Below the pieces are notes generated by a model that had not been told where the DNA came from, searched no databases, and saw only the letters and a program-made list of their open reading frames with translations. A stretch of 64,000 bases of DNA, from positions 1,984,001 through 2,048,000 of the forward strand of contig OZ345374.1 in assembly GCA_977006965.1 (NCBI GenBank), in the 5' to 3' direction. Every line of letters begins with the position of its first letter. Within the stretch, counting starts at the first letter, position 1. This DNA is from Phymatolithon calcareum (taxonomy: Eukaryota > Rhodophyta > Florideophyceae > Hapalidiales). This document shows positions 29,845-39,892 of this stretch, one piece after another. A program made the position numbers and the translations under genes.

Positions 29845-31739
29845 GGGGCTTTTTCGCTTCTGGAGACTGTCTAGACTGCCAGGGTAATTACAAATTCGGC
29901 CTTTCTGCTTTTTCTTCCTCGGGCATATCAGAGAATGATCACTCCCTAGTGCTTATATACGCGCCATGTAAAGTAGAGCGTGAGCTGTTCACGATACGTA
30001 TCTCGCGAATGAAACATCTCACCCATCGAAGCCATCGAATGCGATATTGGAGATGGTGCAGATACTGAAAATGTCCATGGCAAAAACATGCTCTGTTTTC
30101 TCCTTGATATGTACGCGTTCACTGCAGTTCGTATGGCGCTCATACAAGCTCGTGGTGAATGCATTGTTTACACTTTTCAAAATTCGATTTAGGGTGCACT
30201 CATTTTTGGTCTACAATTAGAACATGCAAGGCAAATCCACTTTTTTGATAATTAGACTGTAGTGGAAGGTGGTCGTAGAACGTTTTATTTGCTGCCCTCA
30301 ACTGAGGGTCTGTGCTAGACGTGCGTGCTCATGCGACCGTCACGGTACCCGCTTTCATAGAACGCTTACTCGTTTATAACGCTTGCCAGGTGGTACGTAC
30401 AATGCATTGCGGTCATTGTGCTGCTTTGAAGTTGGAGTTCACAAAGAGTATAATATCTAAGTGAAACTAGAGACAGTAATGGGAAACCGACCACAATCTT
30501 CTTTGCTTTCGGTTACGTGGAACGATTCTTGCTCAGAAAAGTTGTTTAGCTTTACCATTTGAAATTCAGCCTTAGTGGTAAATCAGGTTCTCCGCCGTAC
30601 CCTGCGCTGGGTTGTTCCGGTATTCCTGGACATTTCAGGGCCTATCTTCTCTTATGCTGTTCATGACTCTCCGATGTCTTCTTTGATCCTCCTGTCGGTG
30701 GTCCATGTGTCCCAACACAAAAGTGCAGGCCTGGTCGTCTTTTCCTCTGCTCCGATTCCCCATTCTTCTTAATGTATATTGATATCTTTATGGGTTTCTA
30801 TGTATGATCTGGGTTATTGAAAGTGACAAATGTACGCAAACTAGAGGGAAGAGCGACCGATTTGACAATAGTCGGGGACAAAAAATACGACTATCCAAAA
30901 TATATTCCACTGCTTTCCAGTTGAGGCCTTACCAGCGAATAAGGGAGTGAGCAAGTCATGGACTATCTTATGGATCCAGAAACGACTATCGCCGACAATA
31001 AATGAATTGCTCTGTCAGTGAGCAACCATTGTGCACCAACGGCATCGATTTCATCGTTGCAGAGATGTATCTCTCTGTAAAAAAATTCGTTCATGTGTCC
31101 TTCTCAAGCAGCTCAGTATATCTGCTGGGTCTATCGACTTGTAGGTTGTTCCTATGAATTCGTTCGACATGTGGATAGTTAATACTTCGTCGAGATATTT
31201 TTCCAAGTTTGACGCAGTGAGATGACTACAAAATCTCTTATGGATAAAATAAAACATTGTTTCATGGCATTATTCACTTCCAAACAGTACTGGAAAGCGC
31301 TCAAGGCCCATACAAACGATTAAGAGGTTACAGTCGCTTGTTTGCGCATAAGTAAGACTGGAAAGGATTCTCGTCCTGGCCAATGTACAAATTCCTCCAT
31401 AGAAATAGTGTGGAGTTGACTTTGCAGAAAGTGGAAAACTTTATTCTCGGACTAAGGCGTTCAGAAAAAATTGATCCCATACATCCTGGTCCTCGTCTTG
31501 CTGGCGGGTACACACAGGGCATTACATAACATTTTCTCGAATTAATTGTCCTGAAGGTGCAGACCCAATCATAGTAGTTGCTCGAGATGGCGAGCTCAAT
31601 GCTACAATTTATTCGCTCTGTAATGCTAAGGCCTAGTCTTTCAATCTGAAAGGGCCAATATATGACGTCAGTAAAAAGTTGGCCTCTCATCTCACGCTAT
31701 ATATTACCAGAGCAACACCTTCATTGCGCGACACCTCAG
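29845..31739. other. No gene recognised
   Basis: Spacer with scattered short ORFs. CCCTCAACTGAGGG at about 30297 resembles the TIR-X palindrome, but no TIR-X body adjoins it. Confidence 0.4.
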
Positions 31740-31895
31740 AAACTTTTAGAAATAGTTCTCAAAAAGAGCGAGTATATGCTACGGGCTCCGACAGAAGATC
31801 AACATTAGAGAATGGCTACCCTATTGTGGGTAAAGCCTGAGGAAACCTTGTTCGTATATTCGTATGACGGTGGGGCTTTCAAAAATAAATTTGTC
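31740..31895 (+). mobile_element. LINE-A2-like 3' UTR fragment
   Basis: About 155 bp resembling the 3' UTR at 34090-34256 (AGTATATGCTACGGGCTC ... TGAGGAAACCTTGTTCGTAT ... GGGGCTTTCAAAAATAAAT). No coding part remains and no TSD was found. Confidence 0.6.
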
Positions 31896-32115
31896 ACGAA
31901 AACCTTAGTATTCTAGTATTTTAAAAAATTGTCTGCCACTCTGATTCTCGGGTATCATTACATGCACCGGGGACTCCTGGCAGTGGACTAAGCTAGATCC
32001 AAATCGCAGAACTGGTGTGGCGGGCACAGGGGACCTCCCAAAATCTACTTATTTTCACAGGGGGCCAAAGAGAGAAAAATCATGCAGCTTGGCACAGGAG
32101 TTCACAGTCTGGAAT

Positions 32116-32790
32116 GGGGAACTGTGTTGATTTATTTTAAAAGCTCCCAAGGCCTCTCTTGAAGAGTAACAGGGCCGCTTTCGCACGATTTTCTAAGCTC
32201 ACGTAGTTTGACTGTTCAGTATATCCTTAATTCGTATTTCTTTCCCAACAAGTGCTCCAGTGAGTCGCTTACATTCATATTCAATTTCAGGACTAATCTT
32301 GGATGAAGATAGAATGCGTTGGAGCGCGACCAGCTCAATCACGGGTGTGACACCAAAGTATGCACCAAGTACTGATTTTCTCCAAAGAGGTGCTCTATTG
32401 AATATCAGCCGTAGGCATCGCAACCGTGTAGACCTTTCTCTTACGCGGAGAACCATCGGTAGATTGTTCGAATCAGTTGGTATCTCGAGCGATCTTCCCT
32501 CTTCTTCCTCTGCCCATAACTCAATTATTTCTTTTCGTTGCCCTTTCTTTGAGACTGAGCCCTTCTTGGCTTTGTCGAGAGCTTGCTGCAGATCTTCATA
32601 TTTCTTGAGGCACTCTATGTCCTTGGTTGCCTCCCTAATGTCTTCATGTCTCCCAGAATACTCATCCGCTTCGTCGAGGCGCTTCCGTCTCACTAGACTT
32701 GCAGAGAACCTTTCTGCTTGGTGTCTTCTCCTCATGGCAGGTGGTTCTAGTCGGCACAGAACTCGCATTCTTCCATGGCGGTGCTGGGCA
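32116..32790 (-). mobile_element. LINE-C2 copy, minus strand, 5'-truncated
   Basis: Encodes 189 open codons (32768-32199) of the ORF2 C-terminus: MRVLCRLEPPAMRRRHQAER, then a charged segment, LRCLRLIFNRAPLWRKSVLG and YECKRLTGALVGKEIRIKDI. The 3' UTR lies at 32116-32198. The TSD is TCACAG[TG]CTGGAAT at 32102-32115 and 32791-32804 (13 of 14). The coding end is better preserved than in LINE-C itself. Confidence 0.85.
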
Positions 32791-32804
32791 TCACAGGCTG
32801 GAAT

Positions 32805-33689
32805 ATAGCCGTACTGTCATCCTGTGCACTTTTCGTGACATTGCCGAAACATGAAAGCGGATAGCATTTTTACATCTTTGCCTTTTTCTTTTCCACCTTG
32901 CTGACTCAGCTCGGTAGGCACCAATTTACTCATACTTACGAAAAGCCGTAATGGCAACTTCAATACCAATTCGGCGTCATTTGGTATTGAAGCGAATCTC
33001 TAAAATACTGCTCGAAGCATAAATGCGCTATGACCGACATCACCAGACTTATCGTTCTACTCAAGATGCAACAAGAGATATTTCTTGTCAACATCAACAC
33101 GTTTTCGGTATTCAGTTTGCATCTGAGGTCAGATCATACAACTTTCATCCTTTCCCGGTTGACTACGCATGAGATCCGACTCTGTAACTGCAATCTTTTT
33201 GTAGGTCCGGGGCTCTTTCTGGATCTTTAAATGTACTCGTCGCTTCCAGTTCTGGCACGCAAGAACAATTTCCGTAAACTATTACTCAAATTAGATTTGT
33301 CCTGGAGCGCCTGGATCCACCGGCCGTGGACCGCATACAATATTCTCATATTGTATGGTTGTACATCTTAAACGCAATATGCAGATTGTGCACATGGATT
33401 ATACTCCATAAAGACCTGCGGTAGGGTAACCCTTGTATCTACTAACCGCGATATAGATGGTTAATGGAAGGTGTTTCTGATATGATTTCTATGATAAAGC
33501 TTCTGCGTTTACCCAGCTAGCTTGTATCACGCAAGAGGAACAGCAGCTATTCTGATAAAAATAAGGTCACTGAAGAGCTATTCAGAAGGTGTCGACTTTT
33601 TCCAAATTGGGGCTCATTGTACCTCATCAACAAAAACGCTTAATTACGTAGAGCTATTCACAGAGCATGGGTGTACAATCGTGAAGCAG
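32805..33689. other. No gene recognised; contains one perfect hairpin and a dispersed repeat
   Basis: A perfect 10-bp stem with a TCTC loop lies at 33334-33357 (CATACAATAT/ATATTGTATG). The sequence at 33565-33645 (GGTGTCGACTTTTTCCAAAT...) recurs in diverged form at 47605-47680. No gene was seen. Confidence 0.5.
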
Positions 33690-34256
33690 ATTTGTACTAC
33701 AAGATAAATGACAAAACACATCATCTGCACGAGCTTAAACATTTGCAACTAGCGGTTCGCACGCCTTCAGAACATTTCCGCAAGTTTCTAACAACACCGA
33801 TGGCGGATAAAGTCGGAAACAAAGTCAGGCAGCAGGTGGAGACTCTAGAGCGCACCTTATTAGTCTAGGAACTCAAAGAAGAAGAGCAGGCGTACTGCAG
33901 TCTTTGAGCACCTCCTTGATTTGCAGCTTTCGCCCAACAAGAGGTATGAGTCGTTTGCATTCTTCTGTGAATCTTGTAATGCATTCTGTATTTACCCAGG
34001 GTAAAAACAGAAGGACTTGACGTCCCATACATCATTCTAACCAATTTTTGAGATTTTGAGCGTTGTTTGCACTATTTTGTTGAGCGACGCCTCGAAAACT
34101 GATACAAAGAGCTATCAAAAACAACCGAGTACATGCTAGGGGCTCAGATGGAATACCAGACATAATACTAGAGCCGCCCTAGTGAGGATACCACCTGAGG
34201 AAGCCTTGTCCGTAAATTCGTATGACTGTGTGGCTTTAAAAAATTGCAATAAAAAA
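33690..34256 (+). mobile_element. LINE-A2-like fragment, decayed ORF2 end and 3' UTR
   Basis: The translation near 33671-33868 includes LKHLQLAVRTPSEHFRKFLT and KVGNKVRQQVETLERTL, related to the KHRQLAL...GRFPQVSTTSM and FGNRARQHMATLE segments of LINE-A2. The 3' UTR (34090-34256) contains TGAGGAAGCCTTGTCCGTAA and ends in GGCTTTAAAAAATTGC. Boundaries are approximate. Confidence 0.65.
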
Positions 34257-35466
34257 CTATTTTGTTGGGCACGTCAGCAAAGAGAGATTCCGGGGCTGAG
34301 TTGACACTCTATTAAACGCGCACATGAATCGACGGTCAACTCTGTTTCATTCTGACCGACTGGAAAAACGTTAGCTTCGGGATCAGCTGACGGCACTGTT
34401 CGAGTATGGTGCACTGAGACACGGCGGGGGACAAGTAAGACTCTTCTGGGACATATAGGTTGCGTAATTAGAGTCGTTATAGTTCCAGATGGAAGCTATG
34501 TGCAATTTGATTTGATCAGAAGTGCCGCCGTCGTTGATTGAAGCGATACATCAGCATACGAACTAAATGATACGGCCACGACAGACGCGGAAAAAAAAGT
34601 ATACTGCGCAGCACGTTCCTAAATATTTTAGATGTACAAACAGAAAATATAGCCTACCTACAGACCCGGTTGAAATGTATCGCTGATGTTAAAGAAGAAG
34701 CTTGTATTCCTCCTCATAGAGTGTCTATTTTACGAGCTTCTGTACAATTCGCAAGTGAAGAAACGAAAGGAAAAGCCCACCCTTGAGAAGCGCTTTCAGA
34801 TATGTCAACCCTGCAACTCTTTCTGGGGAATATGCAGCAGGCTGCGATGGACAGTCTAGAGGATCTAAAATTGTTTTGCGAAAAATGTAGGAGAAGGAAC
34901 ATAGCGCTGCGACAAGTGTCTGAGGCGAAAACTTGACAACGCGAGCATGGAAGCCCAAAGACAATTTCATTTCCTGGACATAAAATGTTTGCATGCATGA
35001 TACGCTTGGCGTAAGAGCGGACCGCCTGTGAGTTCGAACGACACGAAATGCAGAGGATTAACAACTTGGCTTTTGAGCGCGTTCTTGAAAATTATCAATT
35101 TGGAGCTCTGTTCGGATCAGTGTAGAAGTTCCACTTCGGTGGCACCGACCTAGTAAGAAGCGGTAGACTATGGCTTGCTTCAAATGCAATGAATTTTCTC
35201 TTTGCTTAAAAGTAAAGGGAATCATTGAATTCTCGATATTTCTCACGCTCCCTTGTCTTGAGTTACTGTACGGCGGGAAAAGGCTTTGTCGTACACAATG
35301 TACTCTAAATGAACACAATCTCCTCGTAGGTCCACTACAAAATTAACTCAATAGCGGAACTTTAGATTTACAGTGGCGAATACCACCCGATAGAGAAAAC
35401 CGAAAATAGAAACCTGCGCTAAAGTATAACGCACTTTTCGTTACGTCATATCCCTCGTTATTTTAT
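34257..35466. other. No gene recognised
   Basis: Spacer. GAGTGTCTATTTTACG at about 34721 closely resembles a TIR-X terminus, but I see no TIR-X interior beside it. Confidence 0.4.
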
Positions 35467-36585
35467 TGGAATTTTTTAAAGCCCCACAGTAATACGAATA
35501 TACGGGCAAGGCTTCCTCAGCGAGAAATTGTAAGTTTACATTTTAGAAGCCCTCTACGCCAGAGTTCGCCGACCCCAGAGCAGCTTCCCGTGTACTACTT
35601 TCGCATGTAGTGGTCTAAGAATATCGCATCACACTCTCATTTATTTCGTCATTATATTCTCTAGTTCTGATAGTCTTGTTCAACAATGCACGGTCTGGGT
35701 CATTGTGCAACACAAGAGGAAGGACTTGTTTGCGATGCCGTCATGGGGGACTTAGTGTTATCGCTTTCCGGTGATTCTGCCTCTTGGGCTGCAACGCCCG
35801 AGGCGGCATATGCGTCCTCTTCTTTGTCTTCTGCTATTCGAACGTTGCTTAACGAAGGACACTGGGGATTCCGGAGTGATCCCTCACCTCAGTACTAATC
35901 CAGCCTGTCGAACCTTATCTTGCAAGTTCGGAATGGGTTTGCGAGCATGTTTCTGAAATATGGTCCCTCATGGCTTCCTCAGGTACTACCCTCACTAGGG
36001 CGGCTCCACTACTATGTCTGGTATTCTATCTGAACCCCTAGCATGTACTCGGTTGTTTTTGACAGCTCTTCGAAGCATTTTTCGAGGCGTCGCTTCTTCT
36101 ATCAGCACAGGTCTTCTTCATTCTGCATAATCTCGATGATGCTTTTGCTGAAGAGCAAAATGTCATCTAGTTCCTTCTCAGTTGCCGCTCTGTCATCTTC
36201 CTTGAGTTCATAGGCTGACAAATTGTAATCCAGGGTCTCCAGTACTGCTTGACTTTGTTTCCGAATCTTCTGCCATCAGTGTGGTAGAAACTTGGGGAAA
36301 TCTTCCAAAAGCGTACTGAACCGCCAGCTGCCTGTGTTTCAGTTGTGGAAATTTAAGTATTGCAAAGATTTCTCTTGTCTTGTCCTACGGAATTTTCCTC
36401 TTTCTCTTCGATTCAAGGGTCTCTCCTTCCTTTGTCAGGAATGTTGATCGAAGTGCTTCTGCAGATTCGTTCGATATTATGCGCCTCATCGCTTCATTAA
36501 ACGGTTGTCTGGTTTCCATAGCTGTGATGTTATTACTTGTGGCTTGAAGATCTTCTGGGTTTCTTCTTTCTGGCGGTTCCTGAAA
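35467..36585 (-). mobile_element. LINE-A2-related fragment (minus) with an insertion in its 3' UTR
   Basis: Reading leftward from 36585, the frame encodes EPPERRNPEDLQATSNNI, then LKRKRKIP-like and KHRQLAVQYAFGRFPQVSTT-like segments, a frameshift, and KELDDILLFSKSIIEIMQNE near 36130. The 3' UTR continues to about 35467, where GGGGCTTTAAAAAATTCC ends the element. The UTR is interrupted at 35521-35971. Confidence 0.75.
35521..35971 (-). mobile_element. Insertion with LINE-B-like 3' end, within LINE 3' UTR
   Basis: Flanked by an 11-bp TSD, GGCTTCCTCAG, at 35510-35520 and 35972-35982. The left ~80 bp is the reverse complement of the LINE-B 3' UTR (GAAGCTGCTCTGGGG ... GAGGGCTTCTAAAATG). This indicates a minus-strand LINE-B or close relative. 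The remainder is too decayed to translate convincingly. Confidence 0.7.
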
Positions 36586-36600
36586 CGAATGACTAATTCA

Positions 36601-37307
36601 GGGGTTGTTTGAGCTGGTGGGAGTTGTGTATTCACAATCCTACTCTTTGTTTATTTACTTATTATCTCTCGTTGGTTGTCTGTCTCCCGCCGGTCCGTTA
36701 TTCCAGACGGGGCCTATATAGACATATCCTATTTTCTCTATTATAACTTACATGCACGAAAATCGCACATTTCATTTCTCGAGATTCTAAAAAGTTCAAT
36801 TCCTGTTCTACAACAATCTAGAAAGGTCTAATTAGTTTCTAGATGTTTCTAGAGTGTTCTATTCGTGTTCTAGATACATCTAGAAAGTTTGAATGTGTTT
36901 CTAGATTTTTCTACAAATATTTAGTGAAAATTATTATAGAAGGTCTAGCCATAAATTACAGTAAATTACAATTACAGTTTGCGCAACACAGGCACTTGTG
37001 TACATACATACTGCGTGTATGTGATTGCTACACTATTCCCAACTTTCTTCTTTTGACGTCGTCGTCAACACAGAAATTAATTATCCTTATCATCATATAA
37101 ATGGTTCAAAATATTATTTTTCTTAATACAATCCAAGAACAGTATGAAATAGTTCTATCCTTGTCAACAAAATCCCTTGTTCGCCACCACGCCGCATCAT
37201 GAGTCGGCATGCCTTTCATAAGCGTAAGGATTTGGTATGCTTTTCCTCTCTTTCTATGGCTTAGTATTGAATCTACAACAAACTCGTCTCTTTCATCAGC
37301 TGGTACG
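36601..37307. other. No gene recognised
   Basis: AT-rich spacer with repeated CTAGAWWNTTCTA-like tracts (about 36780-36910, many TCTAGA and TTCTAG words). No coding signal was seen. Confidence 0.4.
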
Positions 37308-37416
37308 TGCAGGGTACCCGCTCTGGACTTCTTGCTCATATGCGCGCGCGAAGTCCACAACTCTTTAAGATGGAACGCTCTGATCTCTCCCGCAGTTCAG
37401 CCATTCCAGTCTTACA
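37308..37416. repeat. Left 109-bp terminal direct repeat
   Basis: About 85% identical to 38737-38845. It includes the shared block CATATGCGCGCGCGAAGTCC. Confidence 0.85.
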
Positions 37417-37768
37417 TGGTGGATCAGCCTTATCCTTCCCAGTTCTGAAACCCGATTCTGGTCACCTCCGCCCTCTGCCGTCGCTACCGTGGCTTGTCCT
37501 CTCCGCCTGCTAGCCGTCCAACTATCTGCATACGCTGTCCGCCCTCTGGACGCGACGCCTATCTACTGTACCTCCGCTTCCATCATCCGCGGGCACAAAC
37601 ACACAAATAACACTGGCGCAACAACCACAACTCTGACAACACTAACAACTCATCCATCACCCATTAAATTCTGCTCTCCCAACATCACCCACTGTTGTTC
37701 ACACACAAACCGATACCGAAACGGAGGAATCGCGCGGTTCGCTACACGACCGTTAGCAGGTGCCGACA

Positions 37769-38222
37769 TGCACATCACTGCTCCATAACGGTCAGACGGC
37801 AGCTGCACTTCTTTCCCGGTGTTCTACTGTGACATCGGCTCTCGGCGCGGACATGCTACACAGAACAAAAACACGCTGCGCCACACGACCGCCTCTTCTG
37901 CTCATCTGCGACAAGGCGGCCACACAGCAGCTTCACTGTTCTCCCGGCAGCTCCCACCGAAGCATCCAGCATTGTACCCGCACCGCTTGATCGCCCATCC
38001 CTGCAATGATTGACTCACAGCTCGTGTTTCCGTGCACCTCACTGCTCCCTAACAGCCAACCGGCCGCTGCAATACTCTCAAGGAACATAACCGTGTCATC
38101 TTCACTCGGAGCGGAACTACCAAAACGGGCACAAACACGCGCTTCGCTACACGACCGTCAGCACGAGCCCCCGTCGCTTCGCTGCTTCAGGACGGCCACA
38201 CAGCAGCTGCACTGTTCCCAGG
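37769..38222. repeat. Diverged internal duplication (period about 265 bp)
   Basis: 37769-37945 and 38033-38222 share several blocks in the same order: CACTGCTCC, a GCAGCTGCA/CCGCTGCAA segment, CACACGACCG-like words and CACACAGCAGCTKCACTGTT. Confidence 0.6.
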
Positions 38223-38736
38223 CCTACTTCCGCTGCGACATTCGGATGTTTAGACCCAAGCGACTGTCAAACCGACAATCACGATAGCACAGCACCACGC
38301 ATCGAGTCTCGTGGCAGTTCGTGTCCGCAATTCGGTCCGATACAACGCACATCTCCGATCGAGTCTCGTATACTTCCAGCTCCTCGACAAGCGTCACGAG
38401 TGTTTTTCGCAAGAGCCTTCTTCTTTCCGCTCTTCCGTCGTCGCTTCACACCGTAGTTTCTTGCTGCACAGGGGATGTAAGAATGTCCCATGTCTGGCCA
38501 TTGCCGCTTGTATCTGTCATACTCGCTTCCACTCGCATCCGCCACAATCTCTCTCCGATTTATATACTGCTCTTACCTCCACATCTCACTTCTCTCAAGA
38601 AGAAGACAACATCCCGACATCTGCTCTCCACACACAACCTCGACATCGTCAACATCAACCGTTCTAGCTACACACACACACAGCTTCCTCAATCTACAAC
38701 AACATTAAATGGGACCTGCACGACACCGACTTCACG

Positions 38737-38845
38737 TGCAGGGTATCCGCTCTGGACGTCTTGCCCATATGCGCGCGCGAAGTCCACAACTCCTTAAGAT
38801 AGAACGCTCTGGTCTCTCCCGTATTTCAGACATTACATTCTTACA
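38737..38845. repeat. Right 109-bp terminal direct repeat
   Basis: Partner of 37308-37416, same length, ends TTCTTACA. Confidence 0.85.
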
Positions 38846-38863
38846 GCACATTAATTCTTTTTG

Positions 38864-39882
38864 GAGGAATTTTGCTAGATGGCCACCAAATGTGGTAAAA
38901 GTACGCTAAATGGTCACCTAATCGAAAACTACTACTCATCCGGCACGTGGAGCGCTGACAGTTTCGTTTTTCGGGGGGAAAAATGGAACTAACCCAGCTA
39001 CTTCCCCTAGATTCAAATATTTTCACACCCTCGAATTCGTCTGACAAGCTCACCTCATATCGTTCCCGCAGTACTCGCTCTGAAATCATGGACAAGAAGG
39101 AGCTCGTGCTTCTTCTTCTTTAATGCAGGTTGTGGAGTTGTCCTATGAAAACTCCCAATCCGTACGGCTACAGTAGACTTTTACAGATACGAGTGGTATT
39201 TGATGTGACAACAGCTATAAGCCGCACAAAGTGCAGAGCTTCAGGGGCTTAACATCAGCTTGTGCTACAGGTGGAAGACTAAACAAGAGCACCAGCGGCC
39301 ATGCAGCTACGTCGTCTCCGCGTTTGTGTGCTGCTAGGCCCAGCGTTGGGTCGCGTTCGACTCGTGGAACAAGCACAGGTTCGGGAACCTATGGATGTTG
39401 AGAGAGTGATCCAAGCAGCACAAGGGCAACATCACGCGTATTGGAGTCCCTGGTGACCAGCAAATACAAGATGATTTAGTGACGCTTGTCACTGTCGCTA
39501 AGCGCGCCCCAAGCGGAAGAAGCCCTATTTGCCGTCCGAAATGAGGGGCCGTCACTGCTCCTCGTGTGGATACACCGGCCACTTTTCACAGACATGCGGT
39601 AGGCCCAACATCCACAACCTTGTCCTGGCGAAGCGAAAGCACATCGACAAAGCCGCTTCGTCCATGATCATCGACATCACCGCCTTTGATGACGGAGATG
39701 CTATCAATAGTTGCGACGAAGAGCTAAACCAGAAAGAATAGCGCACGCAATAAATTTTACTGTCGCATAGAATATTTTGAGAAACGGATTAGTAGTAGGT
39801 CCGCCTAGGATGAGAATGATAGTACATTTTGCTAGGAGTGAGTAGTAGGTTTGGCTAGGTGTGCCATTTAGCGAATTTCCTC
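38864..39882. mobile_element. Mutator-like element with long terminal inverted repeats
   Basis: The ends are diverged inverted repeats of at least 60 bp. The left begins GAGGAATTTTGCTAGATGG and the right is GAGGAAATTCGCTAAATGG in reverse. Further shared words are CTACTACTCA and GCTAAATGG. A 10-bp TSD with one mismatch (ATTCTTTTTG at 38854-38863, ATTATTTTTG at 39883-39892) fits the 8-11 bp TSDs of Mutator-like elements. Length is 1019 bp. Confidence 0.75.
39541..39741 (+). pseudogene. Zinc-knuckle C-terminal remnant in the Mutator-like element
   Basis: A 66-residue segment starting MRGRHCSSCGYTGHFSQTCG. This is a C-x2-C-x4-H-x4-C zinc knuckle (CSSC....H....C), followed by a basic stretch and an acidic end (ITAFDDGDAINSCDEEL). 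Many Mutator-family transposases end with a CCHC knuckle, and the location inside the TIRs supports that origin. The upstream catalytic DDE region is missing or unreadable. A small independent CCHC protein cannot be excluded. Confidence 0.5.
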
Positions 39883-39892
39883 ATTATTTTTG

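Larger units (their letters stand above)
37308..38845. mobile_element. Candidate miniature LTR element (TRIM-like)
   Basis: Two 109-bp direct repeats, 37308-37416 and 38737-38845, flank 1320 bp without retroelement coding sequence. Each begins TGCAGGGTA and ends TTACA, giving TG...CA ends. TGGTGG follows the left repeat, where a primer-binding site would lie. The interior holds two diverged ~180-bp repeat units. Against this reading, there is no clear TSD and no polypurine tract, so a plain segmental duplication is possible. Confidence 0.45.

Noticed and set aside
37489-38797. Several ORFs of 70-158 codons in the TRIM-like core
   Set aside because: Low-complexity Thr/Ser/His/Pro composition from CA-rich DNA, no homology, and overlapping frames.
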